From Pseudomonadota bacterium (GTDB lineage Bacteria; Pseudomonadota; Alphaproteobacteria; Rhodospirillales; Magnetospirillaceae): a stretch of 40,018 bases of DNA. Where the stretch lies: assembly GCA_021793155.1 (NCBI GenBank), contig JAJYTF010000037.1:1-40018 (forward strand). Reading direction: 5' to 3'. The first letter of the stretch is position 1, and every line of letters begins with the position of its first letter. The notes beneath the pieces were generated by a model that was not told the origin of the DNA, ran no database searches, and saw only the letters and a list, made by a program, of their open reading frames with translations. Made by a program: the position numbers and the translations under genes. Positions 24,183-34,000 of this stretch are shown in pieces.

Positions 24183-24925
24183 CACTCCACCCGAGCTTTC
24201 GGCCGGGGTGCCGCGATGGCCATATGCAGCAGTGCGGCCGCCTGGGCATCGCAGCCCTCCTCCATCATCCAGGCGGCCCGCATGGCGTCGTTGGTCAGGG
24301 AAAGCGGCAGGCTGATCAGGGTGACCATGACTTCCTTCTTGCCCAGCTTGACCACATAGGACGAGCGGGCGGGGAGCGGCACGGTGCGGGGAAGCGTCAG
24401 CCGGTCGGTGGTCTGCGGCCAGTCGGCCGTCGCCCGCCAGCTGCGATCCGAGGGGGCGACGACGAAGGTTTCATCGGTGGCGTGGCCGGGGCGCCAGAAG
24501 ATGATCGGGCTGTCGGCAGGAAGACAACGATTGCCTGGCCGGGTGACGTCCAGCAGCCAGGGTTCGGGCGGGATGTTCTCGGTGCCGGTGCCGCGGACCA
24601 CACCGGCCTTGTCGTTGCGCGCGATCTTCTGCGTCACCAGGGCTTCCAGCGCGCTGTTGACGTCGGTCGAGGCGCCGGTTTCGTCCCCGCCGGGCGGCTG
24701 GTCCGAAGGCCCCCTCAGCTTGATGATCTTGCCGGCCGGCGAGATCAGGGTCACCAGCTGGCCATCCTTCAGCGACAACGGCTTGGCGCTGTCGACGGTG
24801 TCGCCGGGTGAAAGGTGGGCGCCACGTACCTCGACCACCACCAGGTCGACGCTGGCCGTCGCTTCGAGGGGCGTGAGCAACGACCAGAGGGCGGTGCCGA
24901 TGGCGAGAGCAATGAGCGGTCTCAT
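24182..24925 (-). CDS. Small exported FecR-like protein
   Basis: A 247-aa protein with a signal peptide (MRPLIALAIGTALWSLLTPL, cleavage after about residue 25). Residues about 38-75 (LSPGDTVDSAKPLSLKDGQL followed by VTLISPAGKIIKLRGP) have the beta-strand pattern of a FecR-like domain, but the match is weak. The C-terminal part is Trp-rich, then helical (MRAAWMMEEGCDAQAAALLH) with two Cys in the mature protein. The ATG at 24925 has GAGG just upstream, overlapping the CHAT gene stop 10 bp away. It is coupled to the cyclase gene by TGATG. A periplasmic partner of the CHASE2 sensor or of the CHAT protein is a reasonable guess, not shown. Confidence 0.75.
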   Translation of the reverse strand: MRPLIALAIGTALWSLLTPLEATASVDLVVVEVRGAHLSPGDTVDSAKPLSLKDGQLVTLISPAGKIIKLRGPSDQPPGGDETGASTDVNSALEALVTQKIARNDKAGVVRGTGTENIPPEPWLLDVTRPGNRCLPADSPIIFWRPGHATDETFVVAPSDRSWRATADWPQTTDRLTLPRTVPLPARSSYVVKLGKKEVMVTLISLPLSLTNDAMRAAWMMEEGCDAQAAALLHMAIAAPRPKARVE

Positions 24926-24935
24926 CCTTGCCTCT

Positions 24936-27900
24936 CTACAGTTTTCCGCCGGTCTTCGGCCCGTCGGCGGTCCTGGTTGCCGGCCCACCGCTTCCGTCGC
25001 CGATCACGGTGAATGCCGCCCAGAAGAACGGGTGGGCGGTGGCCTCCTGCTCGATCAGCGTCAGCTGGGAGCGGCGCAACGACTCGGCGATACCGCCGGA
25101 CAGGTCGGCGCCGAGCCGCTGGAACAGGCCGATCATCAGGCTGGCCGTCGCCGACGACGGGACCTGCCAATGGCTGGCCACCAGGGTGCGGGCACCGGCA
25201 TAGAAGAACGCATCGGCTAGTCCCGACAGCGCCTCGCCGCCCAACTGGCCGGTTCCTTGCGCGGTATTACAGGCCGACAGCACCACCAGATCGGCGTTGA
25301 GCCGCAGCCCGGCGATCTCGCTGGCCTCCAGCAGGCCGTCCTCGTCCTTCGAGGCGGCCGGGGCGGCGGGTGGCGATAGCGCCAGGCCCGGCTCGGACCG
25401 GCAGGACAGCTCGCCGGGCAGCAAGCCATGGGTGGCGAAATAAAGGACGCGGACATCATCGAGGCGGCGGTGGCGCAGCGCCGCCTCCGTCGCCTCGCCG
25501 CCGAGCATCAGCGATTCGGGACCGGCGCCCAGGGCGCGAGCCACCGTGCGCAGTTCGCCGGCGGTTTCCGGCAGGGGCGGAAGTGCCTTCAGCAGTTGCG
25601 GCGGAATCGGGCCGCCGTCGCGGCATTGTGCGCCGAGCGCCTCCAGGCCGGACTTCCCGCGGCTGGGTTGCGGGCTGCCGGCGAAGGTGGGATCGCCGAT
25701 GCCGAGGAAGGGCTGGCCGGCATGCGGGCGGCCGGCGCGGTCGCGCAGTTCGACCAGGGCGCGTACCGACGGAACCTGGCTGGTGGCATAGCGGCGGACC
25801 AGCCATGCCGCCTGCCGATAGTCGCGGCCGGCGGGGGGCTGGGTGACCAGAAGGCCGACCGGCAGGCTGGCCAGGGCTCCGCCGGGAACGACGATGAGCT
25901 GGTCGGTACCGGCCAGCGCATCCGCGATGGGGGAAAACAGGGCGTGATAGAGGTCGAAGGCGTCCTGGAGATCGAACTCGCCCAGCCGCCCGTCGCTGCG
26001 CACCGTGAAGGCCCGGCGCAGGCCGCGCACCGCCTCGTCGAGCCGTGCCTGGTCGATGTCGAGCGGGCGGGTAAGGAAGCGCCCACCGGTGACGACCACC
26101 GCATAGGCCCGTTCGCGGCCGATCTCGAACATGACGACGGCCTCTTTCGGCCCGAGCCGCGACTGGAGCTGGTCCAGTTCCACCGCTCCCGCGTCCGACA
26201 GCGAGGCATAGGCCGGGAAATCCCTGCGGATCTGCTGCAGGAAAGCGTCCCTCAGTCCGCTCTGCAGGTTGATTTCCACCAGCAGGGCGTTTTCCTTGTC
26301 CGAGCCGCGCTGCTCGTCCGGCAACGCGGTCTGCTGGGCCAGTTCGATGCGGGCGGCGTCGCGCTTGCGCTCGGCCTCCTGCATGCCGCGGACCAGTTTC
26401 TCGATGGCCGGATTGTCGGCGGCAAGCCGGATCGAGGCCTGTGCGATGGTCTGGTCGGCTACGCTCGCGGCCGTCATCTGCACGGCGCGGAACATCATGC
26501 GGTCCAATTCGGCCCGCTGCTCGGGGTGTCGTTCGGCCAGCCCGTTGGCGGCGGCGAGCAGGGGGGCGATCCGATCGAACAGGATTCCCGAGCGGGCGAG
26601 GTGGTCCTTCGCCAGGATGTCCATGGCCGCCTTGTAAGCGCGCACCGCGTCCCCGAAGAACCCCTCGGCCGAATAGACGCCGCCCAGCGCCAACAGGGTC
26701 ATCGCCGTCGGAGCGGTGTCGCCGAACATGCGCTGCTGGAAGATCAGCGCGCCGCGGAAGCTTTGCTCGGCGGCGTCCAGCCGCTCCATGCGGGCGTAGA
26801 TCTGCCCCATGGTGCTCAGCAGTTCCGGCCGCCACCAGGGCGGCAGGCCGGGTTCAACGCCGATGATCTCCAGCGCCTCCTTGGCGGAAGCCTCGGCTTC
26901 CGCCAGCTGGTCGACCCTGAGCGCCATGGCCGCCTGGGCGGTCAGGCTGTGGGCCAATTCGCCGCGCCTGGCGGAACGGGCTTCGTTGCCTCCGCCCAGG
27001 TCGTCGAAGCTCGGCGCGTCGCCGGCGATCTGCTGGCGCCAGATCGACGTCGCTTCGCGGGCGTAGTTCAGCGCGTCGCCGAACCGGCCGCCGTTTGCCG
27101 CGTCATAGGCCATGTAGGTGAAGAAGCGCGCCTGATCGGCCGGATTGGGCGACTTCTGGATGATCGGGTCGGCACGGCGGAACAGGGCCGCGGCCTCTTC
27201 GCCTCGCCCCTGGTTGCTGACCTCGAGGGCCAGGTCCATCAGGATGGTGCCAACGCCGGGAGCGTCGCGGCCCAGCGCGCGCTCCTCGATCAACAGGGCC
27301 TGGCGATAGGCATCCTCGGCGGCGGAAAAATCCTCGCGCGAATTCTGCAGCCGCGCCGTTTCCGCCAGGCTGGCGAAACGGTCGAGGTCGCCGCCGCCGA
27401 CCATCGCCGGCTTGGCGCCGAAGGCGAGGGCAAGCAGATCGCGCGCCGTGTCGGGGCCGCCAAAGGGGACCGCCCCCCCGGCGGGCCGATAGTCGGCGGT
27501 TTGCGCAATGGCCGATTCGAGGGCCGGCAGCATGGCCGGCAGCCCGTCGGCCTGGACCAGGTAGCGGCCGACCCCGGCGATGACCCGGATCTGCGGCCAA
27601 CTCCCGTCGAACAGGGTGCAGGCCTTGACCAGGACGTCGAGCTTGTCGGTGGTTTCGGTCCATTTTCCGGTATGGCAACTCATGCGTGCCGCCGCATTGC
27701 GGCCCGCCGGGGCGGCGTCTGCCGCCTTTTCGATGATGGCATGGCGGGCGGCCGGCGCAGCGGGGAGGGCCAGGGGCATGACGACGGCACTGACGGTGCC
27801 GCTGGGCCGCTCCGCCTTGCCGCAATAGACATAGGACGGCGCCGGCGCATCGGGGTCCGGCGCGATGTCGGGGCGTGGACCGAGGCGGCAGGTCTCGCCG

Positions 27901-28040
27901 GCCAGGTCGGTCATCGAGGAAGCCGGTTCCGCCGCTCCAGTCGGAACCGCCGCTCCGGCCTGAAACGCCGACAGCGGCAGGACCGCCGCCAGCGCCAAGG
28001 CAAGGGCGGTGGTCCGCCCCAGGAGCCCCGCGCCTACCAT
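24936..28040 (-). CDS. Exported TPR-CHAT domain protein (caspase-like peptidase)
   Basis: A 1034-aa protein. The first 30 residues form a signal peptide (TTALALALAAVLPLSAFQAG), so it should act in the periplasm or beyond. Residues about 210-500 contain tetratricopeptide repeats (FSAAEDAYRQALLIEERALG, LSTMGQIYARMERLDAAEQS). A helical stretch follows, then a CHAT domain (about 690-1020), the caspase-HetF-associated fold. The catalytic pair is visible: His871 in YFATHGLL and Cys924 in LSACNTA. The ATG at 28040 overlaps the tpsA stop by 7 nt. Known CHAT proteins are cysteine peptidases or relatives that act on specific protein partners. Position directly after the exoprotein suggests TpsA or its transport as target (inference). 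Confidence 0.92.
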   Translation of the reverse strand: MVGAGLLGRTTALALALAAVLPLSAFQAGAAVPTGAAEPASSMTDLAGETCRLGPRPDIAPDPDAPAPSYVYCGKAERPSGTVSAVVMPLALPAAPAARHAIIEKAADAAPAGRNAAARMSCHTGKWTETTDKLDVLVKACTLFDGSWPQIRVIAGVGRYLVQADGLPAMLPALESAIAQTADYRPAGGAVPFGGPDTARDLLALAFGAKPAMVGGGDLDRFASLAETARLQNSREDFSAAEDAYRQALLIEERALGRDAPGVGTILMDLALEVSNQGRGEEAAALFRRADPIIQKSPNPADQARFFTYMAYDAANGGRFGDALNYAREATSIWRQQIAGDAPSFDDLGGGNEARSARRGELAHSLTAQAAMALRVDQLAEAEASAKEALEIIGVEPGLPPWWRPELLSTMGQIYARMERLDAAEQSFRGALIFQQRMFGDTAPTAMTLLALGGVYSAEGFFGDAVRAYKAAMDILAKDHLARSGILFDRIAPLLAAANGLAERHPEQRAELDRMMFRAVQMTAASVADQTIAQASIRLAADNPAIEKLVRGMQEAERKRDAARIELAQQTALPDEQRGSDKENALLVEINLQSGLRDAFLQQIRRDFPAYASLSDAGAVELDQLQSRLGPKEAVVMFEIGRERAYAVVVTGGRFLTRPLDIDQARLDEAVRGLRRAFTVRSDGRLGEFDLQDAFDLYHALFSPIADALAGTDQLIVVPGGALASLPVGLLVTQPPAGRDYRQAAWLVRRYATSQVPSVRALVELRDRAGRPHAGQPFLGIGDPTFAGSPQPSRGKSGLEALGAQCRDGGPIPPQLLKALPPLPETAGELRTVARALGAGPESLMLGGEATEAALRHRRLDDVRVLYFATHGLLPGELSCRSEPGLALSPPAAPAASKDEDGLLEASEIAGLRLNADLVVLSACNTAQGTGQLGGEALSGLADAFFYAGARTLVASHWQVPSSATASLMIGLFQRLGADLSGGIAESLRRSQLTLIEQEATAHPFFWAAFTVIGDGSGGPATRTADGPKTGGKL

Positions 28041-31000
28041 CGTCCAGAGTTCCCTGACGACGAGAAGTCGGGGCTGATGCCAGGCACTCCCGAAGGCGGC
28101 ACCGAGGGTGTCTGCACCTGATCAACCAGGCCGGGAACCACCGGCGCGCGAACATTGGGGGGCGGGGGTGTCGGATGGCTGGCCGGCTGGACCGGCGGCG
28201 GCTGGGCGATGACCGCCAGGGCACGATCCGAGCTGTCCGGCGGCGGTGCATTCTGGCCCTGCCCTGGGGGTGAGCCGGCGGTTCCGCTGGTGGCGCCGGC
28301 AGGGGCCGGTCCGTGCGATCCACCGCCGGGGGGCCCGCCGCCCGTCGATCCGCCCGAAGAGCCGCTGCCTGAAGAACCGCTGCCTGGGGAGCCGCCCCCC
28401 GAGGTTCCGCCCGACGATCCGGCGTTCGGCGAACCACCGCCGCCCGATGTCGGCGGAGGCTCGGATACGGCGGAGTTCGGGCTGATCGCGCTGAACAGGG
28501 CGCCGCCGCCGTCGGTTGCTTCCACGGTTTGCGGCGCGTTGGCGGCAGAGGGGGTGTTGCCTTGCGGCACCGGCGGCAGGCCGGCCGAGCTTAGCATCGA
28601 TTGAAGACTGGACGCCGCCAGCCCGGCCGGCGGGCTGGCGGGCGAGGGTGCGGCCGGTGGCGCGGCGGGCGGCGGTGAAAGGATGCCGGTGCCGGTCAGG
28701 CCGCCGAGGGTGGTCCCGGTCAGGCCCCCGACGGTCGCCGTCGTCACCGTGGTCGTCAAATTGGCTTGCTGCAGGGCGGTGGTAACGGCCGAGTTGATGG
28801 CGGGCGGCAAGGTCTGGGTAGGCGACAGCGAGGTTACCGGCGGAGCGGTGGTGGGAGCGGGCGTGGTCGGGGCAGGCGTGGTCGGGGCGGGCGTGGTCGG
28901 GGCGGGCGTGGTCGGGGCGGGCGTGGTCGGAGCCGGGGTCGTCGGAGCCGGGGTCGTCGGAGCTGGTGTCGTCGGAGCTGGTGTTGTCGGCGCCGGGGTC
29001 GGGGCGGCCGTCGGTGCCGGGGTCGGGGCGGCCGTCGGTGCCGGGGTCGGGGCGGCCGTCGGTGCCGGGGTCGGCCGGAGCGACGGGTAGGGGCTGCCGG
29101 CCTGCCAGATGTTGGTGAAGTCCCATGCCGAATCGGCCGAGGGGCCTTGCGTCGACCACGATGCGGTGGCGACGCCGGTGGCCCCGGTGGTGGTGCCCGA
29201 CCCGATGCCGACGGTCTGGCCCGAGTTGGTGGTATCCCAATAGCTGTGGCTGACTGTCGAGGAATTGAGGCCGGCCAGTCCGCCGACGGCCGCGCTGCCG
29301 GTCCCGGCGCCGACCGTGCCGGTGGCGTAGCTGGTATTGATCACCCCGGCGAAGACGGTGGTTGCGGTGGCGGTGACCGTGCCGATGGTCCACGGCCGCG
29401 AACTGCTTACCGTGTTGGCGCCGACCAGTCCGCCCAGATTGGTGGCGCCGGTGCCGCCGTTCACGCCGCCCCATGCGTAGCTGTTGGAAATGCCGTCCTG
29501 GTTGGTTCCGACCAGTCCGCCGATGGCATTACCGCCGGTGCCGGTCACCGAAACGGCGCCCGTGGCATAGCTGCCGACGATAGAGGCGTGGGTCGAATTG
29601 AAAATCACCGTGCTGCCGCTGAGCGTGCCGTTGTCGGCACCGATGTTGAGCCCGACCAATCCACCGACCGAGGTGGCGTTGTTGCCGCCGACGACCGGGC
29701 CCGTGGCATAGGCGTAGGAGACCAATCCATTGTTCTCGCCGACCAGTCCGCCGACATTGACGGCCGAGTCGCCCGCCCCGACTGCTCCGGTCGCATAAGA
29801 GGCGATGACGCTGCCGCCGACGTTCCAGCCCACCAGCCCGCCGATTGCGGACACCCCGCTGGTGCCGGTGACGCTGCCCGCGGCGTAGCTGGCGGTGACC
29901 TGCGTCGAACCCGCGATCTCGCCGATCAGGCCGCCCAATTCCTGCGCCAGGTCGCCACCGGTGACGCTGCCCGTGGCGTAGCTGCCGGCGACCGTCCCGC
30001 CATGGGTACTGCCTGCCAGCCCGCCGATGCCCTGAGCGCCGCTGCCTCCGCTGACGCTGCCGGACGCGCTGCTGCCGGAAATCAGGTCGTTGACCGCCTG
30101 GCCGACCAGGCCACCGATCTGAGCGGCACCGCTGCCGCCATTGACCGTCGCTGCGGCGTATCCGGCGACTATGGTCGTGCCGTTCGCATAGCCGATCAGT
30201 CCGCCCACGGCGCTGCTGCCGGATACCTGCGAGGAGGCATTGCCGACAGTGGCGGAAGTAACGGTGCCGTTGTAGTCGGCACCGATCAGGCCGCCGACCG
30301 AGCTGGTGCCAGAAACTGTCCCCGTTTCAACGGGTGTCCAGGCGCCGCCGGAGACGATACCGCTGTTCTGGCCAATCAGCCCGCCGACCTGACTTGCCTC
30401 GCCGCCCACCAGGCCGGAGGCGACGCCGCCGATGACGCTGCCGGTGTTCAGCCCGACCAGCCCGCCGACGGCGCTGCTGCCGCTGGCACCGCTGACCGTC
30501 GCCGAACTGGAGGCGCCGATCAGCGGGCCGGTGTTGGATCCGATCATTCCTCCGACGTTCGAGCCGGACCCGCCGACGATGCCGCCGACAGTGACGAAGG
30601 ACACCGTTCCCGAGTTGCTGCCAGCCAAGCCGCCGATATCGCCCACACCGGTCACGCTGGCGGTGGGCAGGCTGAGGTTGCGGATGGTCCCGGCGTTGGC
30701 GCCGAACAGGCCAAGGTTGCTTCCTCCGGGCTGGGTGATCATCAGGTTGCTGATGACCGCCGTCCCGCCCATCGCCTGGGCGCCGTCGAAGGTTCCGGTG
30801 AACGGCGCGCTGCTGCTGCCGATCGGGGCGAAGCCGGCGGTCGTCCACATGGGGTCGCCGGTACCGACGGCCGACAGGTTCAGCATCGGGGCGAGCTGGT
30901 AGCTGCCGCCCAGTGCGGCATTGACCAGCTCCAGCTGGTGGGCGTTGGTGATGGTCGACGACCATTCGGCCGTCAGGAATGGCCTGGTGTAGCCGTCCAC

Positions 31001-34000
31001 CATGAACCAGACGCTGCCGGCCGGTGGGGAATTGCCGGTCCCGACGGTGACCGGCGACCAGCCGGTGTAACTGCCGGCAGCGAAGGCCGAGGCCCCGCTG
31101 GTGCCGCCCAAGGCGGTGGCGCCGGTGGTGCTGCCCGATGCGATACCGACGGTCTGGCCTGTCGCATCTTGATCCCAGAAACTGCCCGAAATGGTTGCCG
31201 AAGAGTTCTTGCCGACGAACCCGCCGGCGTTGGTGCCGAGGCCGGCGACCGGTCCCGCGGCATAGCTGTCGGCGATGGTGCCGCCCCCTTGATTGAGGCC
31301 GGCCAGTCCGCCGATATAGGTGCCGCTGCCGGTACTGGAGACGGCGGTTCCCCCACCGCTGACCGAACCGATCGCGTAGGTGGCGCTGATCAGGCCGGCG
31401 TTGACGCCGGCCAGTTCGCCGAGGGACGGCGCGTTGGTGCCGCCGACGACATTGCCGCTGGCATAGCTGGCCAGGATGGTGCCGGCCGAGACATTGCCGC
31501 CGACCAGGCCGCCGAGGCTCGGGCTGTCGGCGCCGCTGGCGATGACGCTGCCGATCGCCCAACTGGCGCTGATCAGGCCGGCATTGGTACCGGCCAACCC
31601 GCCGATATTCGGTGCCGCCGCGGGGTCGGCGGCGGTTCCGCCGTAATTGATGGGGGTGGCGGAGTAGCTTTGGGCGATGGTTGCGCTGTTCGCTCCGACA
31701 AGCCCGCCGACGTCGCCGAACGAGGATGTGCCGCCGATCCCGGTCAGGTTCAGCAATCCCGAGGCGTTGCTGCCGAGAATGGCACCAGAGGTTCCGCCCA
31801 GGCCGTTGCTGCCGACCAGCCCGCCGATCTCGCTGCCGTTGGTTCCCCCCACATAGCCGGTCACCGTGGCGTTGGCGAATGAGGCGGTGATCAGGCCGGT
31901 GTTGTAGGCGGCCAGCCCGCCGATGTCGCCGACGCTGGATCCACCGGTCACCATGCCTGTCGCCCAGCTGGCGGCGATGGTTCCGCTGTTGCCTCCGGCC
32001 AGTCCGCCGATGCTGGGATTGTCGATGCTGCTGTTGGCCGTGATCGAAGCGCTGGCCTGGCTGGCGGTTACCGAGCCGGCGTTGTACCCGACCAATCCGC
32101 CGATGTTTGGGGACACGCTGGCGATGCCGCTGTCGACATAGCTGATGCCGCCCGAGGCGGAGCCGTTGGCGACGCTGCCGTAGTTGCGGCCGACCAGCCC
32201 GCCGACATCACCGAAGCTGGGGCTGAGCGGATCCCCGGTCAGGCTGACCGGGCCCGAGGCGCCGCTGCCGACGATGCTGCCGAGCCCGGTGATGGCGCTG
32301 GTGCTGGTATTGTAGAAGCCGTTCAGGCCGACCAGCCCGCCGACCTCGCTGCCGCCGCTGCCGGATACCGCGCCGCTGGCGAAGCTGTTGAGGATGGTGC
32401 CGCCGGGATTGTCGCCGTCCCAGGCATTGGCGCCCACCAGCCCGCCGACCGCGGCGACGCCGCTGCCGCCGGTCACGGTGGCTGAAGATTGGCTGCCGCT
32501 GATCGTGCCGGTATCGTTCAGGCCGACCAGCCCGCCGATGACACTGCCGGCGACGGTTCCGCCGACGGTGCCGGAGACGGTCACGTTGGTTACCCGTCCC
32601 GAGCTGTTGACGCCGGCGAGACCGCCGACGGCCTGGCTGCTGGTGACGGCACCGTCGGAGACGTTGACGTTGGTCAGGCTGAGGTTCTCGATGCTGCCGG
32701 CATTGATGCCGAACAGGCCGACCTGCGGGGCTGAAGACTGACTGATGGTGAGCCCGTTGATGGCGTTGTTCCGGCCGTTGAAATCGCCGTTGAATGGCGT
32801 GGCGGTTCCGCCGGAGAAGCCGATCGGCACGAATCCGCCCACCCACATGGCGTCCACGGTCGACAGGTCGATCTTCGTTGCCAATGTGTAGTCGGCGCCG
32901 AGGGCGAGGTCGACCAGCTGCAGCTGGTGCGGGGTGGCGATGATGGTCGACCACTCACTGACCAGGAACGGGCGGGTGGCGCCGTCGATCATGAACCAGG
33001 TTCCGGTGCCCGGTGCCGTTCCGGTGCCGACGGCGGCAAAGGACCAGCCGGTATAGTTGGCGGCGGAATAGGGGGAGGTGGCGTTGATGTCGGTGAGGGC
33101 GGCCGTGCCACTGGATGAGCTTCCTGTTCCCACCGCCAACCCGGTGGCCGACGAATCCCAGAAACTGCCGGCGATCGTGCCGGTGCTGTTGTTGCTGCCC
33201 ACCAGCCCGCCGGCGGCCGGGCCGGGGGTGGGGCCGACCGTGATGCTGCCGGCGGCGTAAGTAGTGGCGATGCCGCCGGAATTCGACCCCACCAGGCCGC
33301 CGACGCTGTCTGCGACGCTGACGACGTCCGAGACCGCGGCAATGGAATAACTGTTGATGACGGTGCCGCCGGCATCGTTGAGGCCGGCCAGGCCGCCGGC
33401 CGCGACGGCAGCGGTGCCGGCGCCGACGCTGACCATGCCGCCGGCCCAGTCGCCGCTGACCGTACCCTGGTTCCAGCCGACCAGCCCCCCGACATTGCCC
33501 GCCGCCGTGCCCGAGGTGAGAGATACCGAGGCGGTCGTCCCGCTGTTGAGGATCTGGCTGCCCGCACCGTTGAGCCCCACCAGGCCGCCGATGGCGGTGG
33601 CGCCGACACCTGTCACCGAACCCGAGGCCCCGCTGCCGGTGATCATGCCGATGGCGCCCGTCGCGGTCGCGGCCCCGCTGTTGAATCCGACCAGACCGCC
33701 GATATCGTCGGCACCAGAGGCGCCGGTCACGGTCGCGGCCGCCAGGCTGTTGGAAACGGTCGCCGTGGTGCCGGCGCCGGTGCCGCCATTGGCCCCCACC
33801 AGGCCGCCGATGTAGAACGAGGCGCTGCCGCCGCTGACCGTGCCGCCCGAGGCCCCGCTGCCAGCGATGCTGCCGCTGTTGGCGCCGGCCAGCCCCCCGA
33901 TGGCGCTCGCCCCGCTGCCAGCCGAAACATTGCCGCCGGCGCTGCTATTGAAAATGCTTCCGCGATTGGACCCGACCAGGCCGCCGACGCGGCTGGAGCC

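Noticed and set aside
24936-28040. CHAT gene considered as a gasdermin or CRISPR-type defence protease
   Set aside because: It has a signal peptide and no effector, gasdermin or CRISPR neighbour; its partners are secretion genes.
28850-29072. Tandem repeats considered as a CRISPR array
   Set aside because: Units are directly adjacent without spacers and are translated in frame as PAPTT and PAPTAAPT.
25428-31882. Long plus-strand open frames opposite the CHAT and tpsA genes
   Set aside because: Repetitive Gly/Ala/Asp/Arg-rich translations produced by reading the complement of repeat-rich genes; no independent start or domain evidence.
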